This document shows positions 1 through 9,026 of a DNA stretch of 64,000 nucleotides, piece after piece. How positions within the stretch are numbered: the stretch's first letter is position 1; every line of letters begins with the position of its first letter. The stretch is from contig JAFZLK010000035.1 in assembly GCA_017551515.1 (NCBI GenBank), forward strand, positions 1-64,000. Reading direction: 5' to 3'. The DNA is from Bacteroidales bacterium. GTDB lineage: Bacteria > Bacteroidota > Bacteroidia > Bacteroidales > ML635J-15. The notes below the pieces were generated by a model that saw only the letters and a list, made by a program, of their open reading frames with translations, ran no database searches and had not been told where the DNA came from. The position numbers were made by a program, and so were the translations under genes.

Positions 1-1089
1 TCATGGAACAACGGCAGCACCAGCCAGACGCTTGTTGGAGTTGGCGCAGGCATTTACTCAGTAGTCATCACCGATGCATGGGGATGTACAGGTTCTGGAC
101 AGGTTACGGTTGAAAGTCCGATGCCAATGGATGTTACTCTGTCCACCACCGATGCACACTGTCACAATACCTATGACGGAACGATATTGGTTGAGACAAC
201 TGGTGGTTCGTTGCCATATTCTTACACTTGGAGCGATGCTTCATTCGTAGGAAACAACATTACTACCGCACATGCAGGAAGCTACAGTCTCACAGTTTCC
301 GATTCGAGGGGATGCGAAGTTCACATGGTAGCAACTGTAGGTTCTCCCGATGCGATAATTATCACTGCCAATGTCGAGAACATCTCTTGCTACGGGCGCA
401 GTGACGGTGTCGTTGAAGTATCTGCAGAAGGTGGAGTTTCGCCATACATTTTCTCTTTGTTCAACGGCTATAGCACTATATCAGGACAATCGACATACAT
501 GCGACTTGGCGAAGGTGGCTACGAGATAACAGCCATTGATGCGAGCGGTTGCGAGGAGAAACACAATATCTATGTAGTTGAGCCTGCACCTCTGTCGATG
601 GAGGTCGAAGCCGTAAATCCATCTTGCCGTGGCAACAACGACGGACAGATAGTCATTGCGGCTATAGGCGGTACAGAGCCTTACATATACGGTTGGTCAG
701 AACATTATACCGACCAGCCGGTATTAGGTGCATTGTATAGCGGAGAATACAGAGTAAATATTGTTGATGCCAACAATTGCTCATATTATGTGGATACCAA
801 GCTCGAGAACAGTTATGATGACTGTGTCAGAATACCGAATGTTTTCACTCCTAATGGTGATGGTGTAAACGATGAATGGGAGATTGGAAATATAGATATG
901 TTCCCGAATGCGAAAATATATGTTTACAACAGATGGGGACAATTGGTATTCTCGGGAGAAGGTCCCGATATGACATGGGATGGCAAATTGAGAGGCGGAC
1001 AGATGGCTCCTTCGGGTACCTATATGTATATTCTCAAACTGCATACAGGTCACGAGGCGTATGAAGGAACTGTGACGATTGCATTCTAA
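1..1089 (+). CDS. SprB-repeat surface protein, C-terminal part (type IX secretion cargo)
   Basis: The frame is open from the first base of the window, so only the C-terminal 362 residues are present. The visible part is a run of roughly 75-residue SprB-type repeats, each with a Gly-Gly-x-x-P-Y core followed by W or F, a Y-x-(V/I)-x-(V/I)-x-D-x-x-G-C motif, and an acidic Pro-containing linker. The last 85 residues begin NVFTPNGDGVNDEWEI and contain YNRWGQLVF, the hallmark of the gliding-motility-associated C-terminal (type B) sorting domain. Family knowledge: such proteins cross the outer membrane by the type IX system and act as adhesins or gliding proteins. The N-terminus and total size are unknown. 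A terminator follows directly. Confidence 0.9.
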   Translation, partial: SWNNGSTSQTLVGVGAGIYSVVITDAWGCTGSGQVTVESPMPMDVTLSTTDAHCHNTYDGTILVETTGGSLPYSYTWSDASFVGNNITTAHAGSYSLTVSDSRGCEVHMVATVGSPDAIIITANVENISCYGRSDGVVEVSAEGGVSPYIFSLFNGYSTISGQSTYMRLGEGGYEITAIDASGCEEKHNIYVVEPAPLSMEVEAVNPSCRGNNDGQIVIAAIGGTEPYIYGWSEHYTDQPVLGALYSGEYRVNIVDANNCSYYVDTKLENSYDDCVRIPNVFTPNGDGVNDEWEIGNIDMFPNAKIYVYNRWGQLVFSGEGPDMTWDGKLRGGQMAPSGTYMYILKLHTGHEAYEGTVTIAF

Positions 1090-1098
1090 TTATAAAAA

Positions 1099-1134
1099 CA
1101 AAAATCCGAGAAATCCTCGGATTTTTGTTTTTTT
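1099..1134 (+). terminator. Rho-independent terminator
   Basis: A 12-bp stem (1099-1110 with 1116-1127) with a 5-base loop is followed by a T run. It begins 10 bases after the stop codon of the surface protein. Confidence 0.9.
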
Positions 1135-1216
1135 GCAATGTATGAGTTCTGATTCGCAGATGTTTTTGCGCAAAAATAAAAAATCAAAAAAGTAATGTCA
1201 TGTAAAAAATAAATCT

Positions 1217-1224
1217 TATTTTTG
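1217..1224 (+). promoter_or_regulatory. Probable -7 element for tRNA-Pro
   Basis: TATTTTTG matches the Bacteroidetes TANNTTTG box and lies 16 bases before the tRNA. No clear TTTG is seen at the expected upstream distance, so this is weaker than the other promoters in the window. Confidence 0.45.
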
Positions 1225-1240
1225 CACCGCCTTTTAGGAA

Positions 1241-1313
1241 CGGGGTGTGGCGCAGTTGGTAGCGCGCTACGTTCGGGACGTAGAGGCCGGAAGTTCGAGT
1301 CTTCTCACCCCGA
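1241..1313 (+). tRNA. tRNA-Pro (CGG)
   Basis: The cloverleaf folds completely: acceptor CGGGGTG with CACCCCG, D arm, anticodon stem CTACG/CGTAG around loop TTCGGGA (anticodon CGG at 1274-1276), and T arm with TTCGAGT. CCA is not encoded. Confidence 0.95.
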
Positions 1314-1316
1314 CAA

Positions 1317-1347
1317 GGCGGATTTGCAAAAGCAAGTCCGCTTTTTT
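1317..1347 (+). terminator. Terminator after tRNA-Pro
   Basis: The arms GCGGATTTGC and GCAAGTCCGC pair around AAAA and are followed by six T. It starts a few bases after the tRNA end. Confidence 0.85.
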
Positions 1348-1374
1348 GTTTGCCGACAATCTGCTAAAATAAAT

Positions 1375-1405
1375 TTTGTAAACTAGTGTTGTTTGCTTAT
1401 ATTTG
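1375..1405 (+). promoter_or_regulatory. Promoter of the TPR-CHAT gene
   Basis: TTTG (1375-1378), a 19-bp spacer and TATATTTG (1398-1405) form a perfect Bacteroidetes promoter. Transcription should start near 1410, which excludes the longest reading frame start at 1393 and supports translation from 1528. Confidence 0.8.
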
Positions 1406-1527
1406 CCGATAGGTACGAAGCGTTATACTTTAGGTATATCAGTGTCACGTTTCTTTTGTATGAAAATTGTTCGTATGGCACTGGCGGGCAGAAATGGTTG
1501 CGCACGACACGTACAAGTGATGTTGTA

Positions 1528-4500
1528 ATGAGAAAGCTATTTGTAATATTCATATTTGTTTTCTTTGCGTTCGCGTCGTTTTCACAGACAGACACAACAG
1601 TTGTCGCACAAAAGATTGACTCTCTCAGCACTTTGGCAGACAGTCTTTCGAATGAAAAAAAGTACAGTGAAGCTCTTTCATTGTATGCCGAGATTGCGGA
1701 GGTTATAAAGAATGCAAAAGGAGAAAACTGTGAAGAGTATATCACAAACATTGACAATATAGCTATGGTATATTTTTATATGTTTGATTATCAAAATAGT
1801 TTAAAATGTTTTATTCAAGAAGCAGAACTCATAAAAAAGCTATACGGAGAAGAACATCCTGATTATATTGTTTCCCTAAATAATATAGTCTATATATATT
1901 ACCAAATGGGTGATAGTAAAAGCGCTTTGAAATATAGCAAGCAAGCACTGGAAGTCGAAAGAAAAACATTGGGAGAGGATAATTCGGATTATGCTACATC
2001 GCTACACAATATTGGAATTGTATATAATAACCTTGGAGACTACCAAAACGCTCTAAAATATTGTACTAAAGCATTCGAAATAAGAAAAAAGATTCTCGGG
2101 GAGGAGCATCCCGATTATACTGTATCTTTGAATGGTATCGGTTTTATATATTCCCACCTTGGTGACTATCAGAATGCCTTAAAGTATTATAAGCGGGCAT
2201 TGGAACTAAGAAAAAAGATATTGGGAGAAGAGCATCCTAGTTATGCAACAACCCTTAACAATATTGGTTCTGTATATTTACATCTTGGAGAATATCAAAA
2301 TGCTTTGAAATATTATAATATGGCATTGGAAATCAGAAAAAAGATTCTTGGAGAAGATCATAGCGACTATGCAACAGTTTTGAGTAATATTGGAAATGTA
2401 TATTCTTTACTTGGCGATTATCAAAATGCATTGAAATATAGTAGGCAAGCTCTGGAAATTGATAGAAAAACATTGGGGGAAGAACATCCTTATTATGCGG
2501 TATCGTTATCCGTTGTTGGTGATGTATATTCTCGACTAGGAGATACTCAAAATGCTTTGAAATATAATTCCCAAGCATTGGAAATCAATAGAAAAAATAT
2601 GGGAGAGGAACATCCTTTATATGCGACGTCACTTAATAATATCGGTTGCTTATATTGGGATACAGGAGATTACCAAAGCGCCCTTAAGTATCATATTCAG
2701 GCATTGGAAATCAGAAAAAAGGCTCTTGGAGAAAAGCATCCAGATTATGCAAAATCGTTGAATAATGTAGGAGCTACATATTTATATATGGGCGACTATA
2801 ATAATGCACTAAAATATTTTAATTCGGCGATAGAAATAAGGGAAAAAACATTGGGAGAGAATCACCCTAGCTGTGCTACATCATTAGGCAACGCAAGTCA
2901 GGCATACTACGGGATACTAAACTACCATGAAGCAATTAATATAAATAAACAGGCAACAGACATTCGCAAAAAAAATCTAATCAGTAATTTCTCTTTTATG
3001 ACTGCGCACGAGCGCGAAGCATATTGGAACGCAAACAACCAGTATTTTTCCAATAACATAAAATACACATATAAACTTCCAAACGATACGCTTGCAACAA
3101 AAACTTCATACAATACCGAACTAATTACCAAAGGTCTTTTACTTGCTTCTGAAATCAGCATGACCAACATAATAATGGAAAGTGGCGATTCTGTGTTAAT
3201 TTCCGACTATGAAAATATGAAGACTATGCACCTGCAATTGAACAAAGAACTGGAAAAACCGATTGAAGAAAGAGTCTATAATTGCGATTCGCTTGAAAAC
3301 GAAATCCAGAAAAAGGAAAGGCTCATTATGGAAAAAAGCAAGGAGTTCGGTGATGTAACACACTTCATAAAAATCGATTGGAAAGAAGTGCAAAATTCGC
3401 TGAAAAACAATGATGTAGCAATAGAATTTTCAAATTTTACCGAAAACGATACTACAAGATACCTTGCACTAGTTCTTACAAAAAGTATGGAAGCGCCAGT
3501 ATGCGTTCCGCTTTTTAATCAGTTTGAAATGCAAAAGTTGCAGCGAGGTATAGCACCCGCAAAAACAGAAACATCAACCGATGACGAAAACCGTGGCGCA
3601 ACCACAGTCGCAGCAAAACGACAAGGCATATACGAATCCACAGGACTATACAACCTGCTATGGAAACCGTTGGAGAAATATTTCCCCGAAAATCCACGTA
3701 TTTATTTTGCACCATCGGGAATGTTGCACCAGATTGCCGTTGAGTATGCACCAATTAGCAAGGAACAAACCATTTCGGATAAATACGAGATTTACCGTGT
3801 GTCGTCAACCCGTTTCCTAGCAATGGACTATATGCCAAAACCAATGAAAAATTCGGTATTGTATGGAGGTATATATTACGATAGCGATACGACTACTATG
3901 AAACAGGAAAGCGACAGGTATTCAACGCGTAGTGCAACATACTCCTCGTTTGCCGACTTCAACCGCAACGAGGACCGTGGAAGCCTCAATTACCTGCCAG
4001 GCACAAAAACCGAGGTCGAAAATATTGAAGGCAAGATGAAGAAAAAGAAAGTTACAACAAGTCTATACGAAGGTTCACAGGCAAACGAGGAATCGTTCAA
4101 GGCATTGTCGGGTAGCGACATTTCGGTTTTGCATATTGCAACCCACGGATTTTTCCTGCCAACTGATGAAAAACTTTTTGGTGACCAGTCGCTTGTGCAG
4201 TCTGGACTTTTGCTGTCGGGAGCAAACTATGCATGGCAAAACCAACAAATCCCCGAAGGAATTGAGGACGGCATACTTACCGCTAAGGAAATCAGCTTTA
4301 TGGACTTGCGCAAGACTGACCTGGTGGTACTTTCGGCTTGCCAGACCGCACTTGGCGAAATTACAGGTGAAGGCGTTTTCGGTTTGCAACGTGGATTCAA
4401 GAAGGCAGGTGTCCGCACCATTATTATGAGCCTATGGCCTGTGGATGACAATGCGACACTGCTTATGATGACCGAGTTCTACACAAACATTACAAAGGGA

Positions 4501-4614
4501 ATGTCGAAACGAGAAGCCTTTCTTGCTGCACAAAACAAGGTAAAGACAACTCCTGGTTTTGAGAATCCGAGATATTGGGCTGCGTTTATAATGCTGGATG
4601 GAAACGAAAATTGA
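1528..4614 (+). CDS. Exported TPR-repeat protein with C-terminal CHAT (caspase-like) domain
   Basis: The protein is 1028 residues from ATG 1528. I chose that start because the promoter lies over the longer frame's start, and because residues 1-20 (MRKLFVIFIFVFFAFASFSQ) form a clean signal peptide. Nine 42-residue kinesin-light-chain-like TPRs follow, each with LGDYQNALKY and ALEIRKK-x-LGEEHP-x-YA, plus one degenerate copy. After a linker comes a CHAT domain with the catalytic pair His873 (IATHGFF) and Cys938 (LSACQTALGE), and WPVDDNAT downstream. Family knowledge: CHAT domains are caspase-clan cysteine peptidases, often fused to TPRs. Inference: a periplasmic or surface peptidase whose TPRs bind a partner. 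The substrate is unknown. Confidence 0.9.
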   Translation: MRKLFVIFIFVFFAFASFSQTDTTVVAQKIDSLSTLADSLSNEKKYSEALSLYAEIAEVIKNAKGENCEEYITNIDNIAMVYFYMFDYQNSLKCFIQEAELIKKLYGEEHPDYIVSLNNIVYIYYQMGDSKSALKYSKQALEVERKTLGEDNSDYATSLHNIGIVYNNLGDYQNALKYCTKAFEIRKKILGEEHPDYTVSLNGIGFIYSHLGDYQNALKYYKRALELRKKILGEEHPSYATTLNNIGSVYLHLGEYQNALKYYNMALEIRKKILGEDHSDYATVLSNIGNVYSLLGDYQNALKYSRQALEIDRKTLGEEHPYYAVSLSVVGDVYSRLGDTQNALKYNSQALEINRKNMGEEHPLYATSLNNIGCLYWDTGDYQSALKYHIQALEIRKKALGEKHPDYAKSLNNVGATYLYMGDYNNALKYFNSAIEIREKTLGENHPSCATSLGNASQAYYGILNYHEAININKQATDIRKKNLISNFSFMTAHEREAYWNANNQYFSNNIKYTYKLPNDTLATKTSYNTELITKGLLLASEISMTNIIMESGDSVLISDYENMKTMHLQLNKELEKPIEERVYNCDSLENEIQKKERLIMEKSKEFGDVTHFIKIDWKEVQNSLKNNDVAIEFSNFTENDTTRYLALVLTKSMEAPVCVPLFNQFEMQKLQRGIAPAKTETSTDDENRGATTVAAKRQGIYESTGLYNLLWKPLEKYFPENPRIYFAPSGMLHQIAVEYAPISKEQTISDKYEIYRVSSTRFLAMDYMPKPMKNSVLYGGIYYDSDTTTMKQESDRYSTRSATYSSFADFNRNEDRGSLNYLPGTKTEVENIEGKMKKKKVTTSLYEGSQANEESFKALSGSDISVLHIATHGFFLPTDEKLFGDQSLVQSGLLLSGANYAWQNQQIPEGIEDGILTAKEISFMDLRKTDLVVLSACQTALGEITGEGVFGLQRGFKKAGVRTIIMSLWPVDDNATLLMMTEFYTNITKGMSKREAFLAAQNKVKTTPGFENPRYWAAFIMLDGNEN

Positions 4615-4847
4615 TTTACGATTTACGATTTACGAATGACGATTTTGGATTTACGGATGTAGGCTCACAATGCATTGCGTGCAATCAAATGTACTGACGC
4701 AAGACTTTGCGTCTCAACATAAATTAGAAACCTATAAACGACAAAAACTACATCTATTTACGATTTGCGAATAGGAAGAAATTAACATTGATTCTGTAAC
4801 TTATTGTAATCCAGCAAATAAAAAATCTGCAAAATCGTTCAAAAAAA
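4615..4847. other. Gene-free spacer with short repeats
   Basis: No coding frame looks real here. The 5' part holds tandem 'gatttac' words (4614-4660). A small palindrome with arms GACGCAA and TTGCGTC lies at 4696-4713. The rest is AT-rich leader DNA before the rpsU promoter. Confidence 0.6.
4696..4713. repeat. Small palindrome of the TTGC/GCAA family
   Basis: GACGCAA and TTGCGTC pair around GACT. Related palindromes with the same GCAA/TTGC core recur at 32360-32377, 32679-32696, 32734-32753 and 32787-32804. Confidence 0.6.
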
Positions 4848-4878
4848 TTTGTCAGTATTGATTTTATGTGTACTTTTG
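4848..4878 (+). promoter_or_regulatory. Promoter of rpsU
   Basis: TTTG (4848-4851), 19 bp, TACTTTTG (4871-4878). It is 49 bases upstream of the start codon. Confidence 0.8.
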
Positions 4879-4927
4879 CAGTCCAAAATTTTAAGAAACA
4901 TAATTTAAAAATTAAAAAGATAACGAA

Positions 4928-5125
4928 ATGATTATTGTACCTGTAAAAGAAGGCGAAAACATCGATAGAGCCTTGAAGAAATTCAAAAGGAAATTTGAAA
5001 AGACTGGCGTAGTAAAGGAATTAAGAGCTCGTCAGCAGTTTGACAAGCAGTCTGTTATTAAGCGTCAGCAGAAGCTCCATGCAATTTACGTACAGAAATT
5101 GCAGAGCATGCAGGAAAATAATTAA
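4928..5125 (+). CDS. rpsU: 30S ribosomal protein S21
   Basis: The 65-residue basic protein starts MIIVPVKEGENIDRALKKFK and carries the S21 signature of an N-terminal strand followed by a long Lys/Arg-rich helix. Length and sequence fit the family. S21 binds the 30S platform near the anti-Shine-Dalgarno region. In Bacteroidetes it often heads the cluster that runs through a Xer recombinase and hpf to tRNAs and tuf, as here. It has its own perfect promoter. Confidence 0.95.
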   Translation: MIIVPVKEGENIDRALKKFKRKFEKTGVVKELRARQQFDKQSVIKRQQKLHAIYVQKLQSMQENN

Positions 5126-5188
5126 AAATATTTTTGTTTTCATTTTTATTTCTTAAATTTGCTTCTCCGTTGGAAAAGGAGATGGCGA

Positions 5189-6079
5189 ATGGAAATAAAG
5201 ATGTTCACGGAATATTTGAGGCTCGAACGTAGAAGTTCCGAGCACACGGTAAAATCTTACGAAACTGATTTGCTTCAGTTTCGTGATTTTATTTGTGGTA
5301 ACTCAAAACCAACATCTTGCACTGAATATTTCACCGACAGGAATGTGAGGATGTGGATGATGAACCTGAAAGAAAGTGGTTTGTCATCACGTAGTATCAA
5401 TCGAAAGCTGTCGAGCCTGAAAGCATATGCAACTTATTTGAAAAAGGTCGGCAAGATGGACAAAAATCCGTTGGCAAAGATTTCAAGCCAGAAAATTAGC
5501 AAGCGGTTGCCGGAGTTCGTTGCCGAAAACGACATGGACAAGATGACGACCGATGACTTTTATCCCGAAGGTTTTGCTGGCAAGCGCGACGAGTTCATGG
5601 TGGAACTTTTCTATGCCACAGGAATGCGTCTGTCGGAACTAATCAACCTTAAGCATCTCGACTTTATGCCGGCAGAACGGCAGGTGAAAGTTTTTGGTAA
5701 AAGAAGCAAGGAAAGAATCTGCCCGTTGAACGACTATATTATTAATAGGTATAACGAGTATCTTGAGTTGAAAAAGCAACAGGGTTTTGATGTCAGTTCG
5801 CAGGCATGGCTTCTTGTGACCGATAAGGGTGAAAAGTTGTATGCGAAGTTTGTCTATCGGAAAGTGGAACAGTATCTGGGGCAGGTGACAACCATCGACA
5901 AGAAAAGTCCGCATGTGCTTCGTCACACCTTCGCCACTCAGATGCTAAACAATGGGGCAGACCTTAATGCAATAAAGGAGTTGCTCGGGCACGCAAGTCT
6001 GTCGGCAACGCAAGTATATACGCACAATACATTCGAGAAATTAAAAACAGTTTATAAACAAGCTCATCCACGAGCATAA
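5189..6079 (+). CDS. xerC: XerC/XerD-type site-specific tyrosine recombinase
   Basis: From ATG 5189 the protein has 296 residues; an AGGAG-like purine run precedes it, and the longer frame would need a TTG start. Residues 5-90 form the SAM-like core-binding domain. The catalytic domain keeps all active-site residues: Arg147 (ATGMRLSEL), Lys171, His242 and Arg245 (HVLRHTFAT), His268 (LLGHASL) and nucleophile Tyr277 (VYTHNT). Family role: resolution of chromosome dimers at dif. It lies between rpsU and hpf on the same strand. Whether it corresponds to XerC or XerD cannot be decided from sequence alone. It is core machinery, not a phage integrase, despite the nearby tRNAs. Confidence 0.9.
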   Translation: MEIKMFTEYLRLERRSSEHTVKSYETDLLQFRDFICGNSKPTSCTEYFTDRNVRMWMMNLKESGLSSRSINRKLSSLKAYATYLKKVGKMDKNPLAKISSQKISKRLPEFVAENDMDKMTTDDFYPEGFAGKRDEFMVELFYATGMRLSELINLKHLDFMPAERQVKVFGKRSKERICPLNDYIINRYNEYLELKKQQGFDVSSQAWLLVTDKGEKLYAKFVYRKVEQYLGQVTTIDKKSPHVLRHTFATQMLNNGADLNAIKELLGHASLSATQVYTHNTFEKLKTVYKQAHPRA

Positions 6080-6097
6080 AAATGAAAGGGAAAAGAA

Positions 6098-6397
6098 ATG
6101 AACGTAAAAGTACAGTCGGTTCAGTTTGACGCTGACCAGAAATTATTGGATTATGTTGATAAAAAAGTTGGTAAATTGTCGCAGATGGCTGACAATATTT
6201 TGAGCGCAGAAGTTATTTTACGCCTCGATAAGTCGGAAACTAACGAAAATAAGATAGCAGAAGTCAGCCTTGAAGTGCCAAAATTGACAGGTTTGTTCGC
6301 AAAGCGTCAGTGCAAAACTTTTGAGGAAGCCGTTGATTTATCGGTAGATGCGCTGAAAAAACAGCTTGTAAAAGCCAAAGAAAAACAACGTGATTAA
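6098..6397 (+). CDS. hpf: Ribosome hibernation promoting factor, short form (HPF/RaiA family)
   Basis: The 99-residue protein begins MNVKVQSVQFDADQKLLDYV and has the beta-alpha-beta-beta-beta-alpha pattern of the HPF/YfiA N-terminal domain, ending in a Lys-rich tail. It lacks the C-terminal dimerisation domain of long HPF. Family role: binds the 30S decoding site and inactivates ribosomes in stationary phase. It starts 18 bases after xerC and is followed by the promoter of the tRNA cluster. Confidence 0.9.
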   Translation: MNVKVQSVQFDADQKLLDYVDKKVGKLSQMADNILSAEVILRLDKSETNENKIAEVSLEVPKLTGLFAKRQCKTFEEAVDLSVDALKKQLVKAKEKQRD

Positions 6398-6413
6398 AAA
6401 AAGTAAAAAAAAT

Positions 6414-6444
6414 TTTGCCAGTAAAAAATAATCATCTATATTTG
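6414..6444 (+). promoter_or_regulatory. Promoter of the tRNA-tuf operon
   Basis: TTTG (6414-6417), 19 bp, TATATTTG (6437-6444), a perfect match to the consensus, 56 bases before the first tRNA. Confidence 0.85.
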
Positions 6445-6500
6445 CAGTCCCTTTCGAAGGGGGAAAGACGATCTTTAAAAGTGTTGATGATTATTTTTTA

Positions 6501-6573
6501 GCCGATGTAGCTCAGCTGGTAGAGCAGCTGATTTGTAATCAGCCGGTCGGCGGTTCGAATCCGTTCATCGGCT
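6501..6573 (+). tRNA. tRNA-Thr (TGT)
   Basis: Acceptor GCCGATG pairs with CATCGGC; anticodon stem GCTGA/TCAGC encloses TTTGTAA, giving anticodon TGT. First of four tRNAs before tuf. Confidence 0.95.
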
Positions 6574-6586
6574 CAAAAAATGGTCT

Positions 6587-6669
6587 GGGGAGATACCAAA
6601 GTGGCCAACTGGAGCAGACTGTAAATCTGTTGTCGTAAGACTTCGGAGGTTCGAATCCTTCTCTCCCCA
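6587..6669 (+). tRNA. tRNA-Tyr (GTA)
   Basis: Acceptor GGGGAGA pairs with TCTCCCC; the anticodon loop CTGTAAA gives GTA. The long variable arm (83 nt in total) is typical of class II tRNA-Tyr. Confidence 0.95.
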
Positions 6670-6684
6670 CTACAGGGAAGAAGC

Positions 6685-6758
<74 letters not shown>

Positions 6759-6763
6759 GTAAA

Positions 6764-6835
<72 letters not shown>

Positions 6836-6905
6836 CTTTTTTTGTGTATATATTAATAGGTAAAGGAAATAATTTAAGTATTGATCATTAAATAAATTTG
6901 AAGTC

Positions 6906-8093
6906 ATGGCTAAAGAGAAATTTGAAAGGACGAAACCGCACGTTAACATTGGTACCATTGGACACGTTGACCACGGTAAGACCACATTAACATCTGCTAT
7001 CACTAAGGTGTTGGCAAAGAAAGGCTTGTCGGAAGTAAAGGATTTTGACGCAATCGACAACGCTCCAGAAGAAAAGGAAAGAGGTATAACCATCAACACT
7101 GCACACGTTGAATACCAGACCGAAACCCGCCACTATGCACACGTTGACTGTCCAGGTCACGCCGACTATGTAAAGAACATGGTTACTGGTGCTGCTCAGA
7201 TGGACGGTGCTATCTTGGTAGTTGCTGCAACTGACGGTCCTATGCCACAGACAAACGAACACGTACTTCTTGCAAAGCAGGTTAACGTACCTAAGATGGT
7301 TGTTTTCCTCAATAAGTGCGATATGGTTGACGATCCAGAATTGCTTGACCTCGTAGAAATGGAAGTTCGTGACCTTCTTACTAAGTATGATTTCGACGGT
7401 GACAACACTCCTGTTATCCGTGGTTCTGCACTTGGTGCATTGAACGGTGAACCTCAGTGGGAAGCTAAGGTTGAAGAACTTATGAATGCTGTTGACACAT
7501 GGATTCCATTGCCAAAGCGTGAAAACGAAAAGCCATTCTTGATGCCTGTTGAAGACGTATTCTCGATCACTGGTCGTGGTACTGTTGCAACTGGTCGTAT
7601 CGAAACTGGTGTTATCCACGTTGGTGATAAGGTTCAGATCGTTGGTTTGAGCGACGAATTCAAGGACACAACCGTTACCGGTGTTGAAATGTTCCGTAAG
7701 CTCCTCGACGAAGGTGAAGCTGGTGACAACGTAGGTTTGTTGCTCCGCGGTATCGATAAGGACGAAGTTAAGAGAGGTGAAGTTATCGCTGCTCCTGGTT
7801 CAATCCATCCGCACACTCACTTCAAGGCTGAAGTTTACGTTTTGACAAAGGAAGAAGGTGGACGTCACACTCCATTCCAGAACCACTACCGTCCTCAGTT
7901 CTTCTTGAGAACTTTGGATATTACTGGCGAAATCGCTCTTCCAGAAGGAACCGAAATGGTAATGCCTGGTGATAATGTAACAATCGATGTAACATTGATC
8001 TACCCGGTAGCATTGAACGTTGGTCTCCGTTTCGCTATCCGCGAAGGTGGTAGAACAGTTGGTGCTGGTCAGATTACCGAAATCGTTGAATAA
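6906..8093 (+). CDS. tuf: Elongation factor Tu
   Basis: The 395-residue GTPase delivers aminoacyl-tRNA to the ribosome. All G motifs are present: GHVDHGKTT, the switch [25 protein letters not shown] and the SALG-type G5. Domains 2 and 3 follow in full, ending [10 protein letters not shown]. Length matches the family. The gene is embedded in a tRNA operon (four tRNAs upstream, tRNA-Trp downstream) and is probably co-transcribed from the promoter at 6414. Codon use is strongly biased, as expected for a highly expressed gene. Confidence 0.98.
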   Translation: MAKEKFERTKPHVNIGTIGHVDHGKTTLTSAITKVLAKKGLSEVKDFDAIDNAPEEKERGITINTAHVEYQTETRHYAHVDCPGHADYVKNMVTGAAQMDGAILVVAATDGPMPQTNEHVLLAKQVNVPKMVVFLNKCDMVDDPELLDLVEMEVRDLLTKYDFDGDNTPVIRGSALGALNGEPQWEAKVEELMNAVDTWIPLPKRENEKPFLMPVEDVFSITGRGTVATGRIETGVIHVGDKVQIVGLSDEFKDTTVTGVEMFRKLLDEGEAGDNVGLLLRGIDKDEVKRGEVIAAPGSIHPHTHFKAEVYVLTKEEGGRHTPFQNHYRPQFFLRTLDITGEIALPEGTEMVMPGDNVTIDVTLIYPVALNVGLRFAIREGGRTVGAGQITEIVE

Positions 8094-8107
8094 TTAATGA
8101 TTTACAT

Positions 8108-8136
8108 AAAGTGATGGGAGTTTCTCCCGTCACTTT
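8108..8136 (+). other. Hairpin between tuf and tRNA-Trp
   Basis: AAAGTGATGGGAG and CTCCCGTCACTTT pair around TTT with one G-T pair. There is no T run after it, so it looks more like an mRNA 3'-end or tRNA processing structure than a full terminator. Confidence 0.6.
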
Positions 8137-8141
8137 GTAAT

Positions 8142-8214
8142 ACGGGTGTAGCTCAGTTGGTAGAGCACTAGTCTCCAAAACTAGGTGTCGGGAGTTCGAG
8201 CCTCTCTACCCGTG
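8142..8214 (+). tRNA. tRNA-Trp (CCA)
   Basis: Acceptor ACGGGTG pairs with TACCCGT; anticodon stem CTAGT/ACTAG encloses CTCCAAA, anticodon CCA. The tuf - tRNA-Trp - secE order is widespread in bacteria. Confidence 0.95.
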
Positions 8215-8239
8215 CAAAAAAGTAGAAATACACGCTATA

Positions 8240-8434
8240 ATGAAGAAGATAAAAGCATATTTCGCCAACGTATACGATGAGTTGGTAAGGAAAGTTACCT
8301 GGCCGAAGTGGTCAGAACTTCAAAGTAGTGCAATAGTGGTAATGGTTGCTTCCTTAATATTTGCCCTCGTAATCTTTGTGATGGACTTTGCTTTCAAAGG
8401 TCTGTTGGAATGGGTTTACGGGTTATTTTATTAA
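8240..8434 (+). CDS. secE: Preprotein translocase subunit SecE
   Basis: The 64-residue protein has an amphipathic N-terminal segment with the family motif VRKVTWPKWSEL, followed by one membrane helix (about residues 30-56). SecE clamps SecY in the Sec translocon of the inner membrane. The short single-helix form is usual outside enterobacteria. Position between tRNA-Trp and nusG agrees. Confidence 0.95.
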   Translation: MKKIKAYFANVYDELVRKVTWPKWSELQSSAIVVMVASLIFALVIFVMDFAFKGLLEWVYGLFY

Positions 8435-8457
8435 ACCATTTTTTTTAGTTTGGAGTT

Positions 8458-9003
8458 ATGACAGAAGTTTCTAAGAAATGGTATGTGGTACGCGCATTGA
8501 GCGGTAAGGAGAAAAAGGTAAAGGAATATCTCGAAAGCGAAATCCAGCACCGTAATCTTACCGAACAAGTTCCGCAGGTACTAATTCCAACTGAAAAAGT
8601 TTATCAAGTTAGAAACGGAAAGCCGGTTCACAAGGAAAGAAATTTCTTCCCGGGTTATATTCTTATTTATGCCGCCCTCGATGGTGAGGTCGAGCATGTG
8701 ATAAAGAACGTGTCTGGTGTGATAGGTTTTCTTGGAACCAAGGATGGAAAGGCTGTGCCTTTAAGAAACGACGAGGCAGCAAGGATTCTTGGCAAGGTTG
8801 ACGAATTGTCGGAAAACGCCGACGAGGTCAGCGTGCCATTCTTTGTTGGCGAGGCTGTAAAGGTTACCGACGGACCGTTCAACGGTTTCAGTGGTGTTAT
8901 TGAAGAAGTGTATGATGAGAGGAAGAAATTGAAGGTTATGGTAACCATCTTTGGTAGGAAGACCCCAATTGAACTTCGATTCATGCAAGTCGAAAAAGAG
9001 TAA
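8458..9003 (+). CDS. nusG: Transcription termination/antitermination factor NusG
   Basis: The 181-residue protein has an N-terminal NGN domain (KWYVVRALSGKEKKVKEYLE; FFPGYILIYA) and a C-terminal KOW domain (VTDGPFNGFSGVIEEV near residue 135). It binds RNA polymerase and links it to Rho or to the ribosome. It starts 23 bases after secE and precedes rplK as in most bacteria. Confidence 0.96.
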   Translation: MTEVSKKWYVVRALSGKEKKVKEYLESEIQHRNLTEQVPQVLIPTEKVYQVRNGKPVHKERNFFPGYILIYAALDGEVEHVIKNVSGVIGFLGTKDGKAVPLRNDEAARILGKVDELSENADEVSVPFFVGEAVKVTDGPFNGFSGVIEEVYDERKKLKVMVTIFGRKTPIELRFMQVEKE

Positions 9004-9026
9004 TCTAAAGTAATAACGGAAAAGTT

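Noticed and set aside
1393-1527. N-terminal extension of the TPR-CHAT frame
   Set aside because: It overlaps the promoter's -7 box and precedes a clear signal peptide that starts at 1528.
5189-6079. Tyrosine recombinase next to tRNAs as evidence of an integrated element
   Set aside because: It is a 296-residue Xer-type enzyme in a conserved housekeeping order, with no attachment-site duplication seen.
6893-6900. TAAATTTG box just before tuf as a separate promoter
   Set aside because: No upstream TTTG at 19-20 bp; likely chance in AT-rich DNA, and the operon promoter at 6414 suffices.
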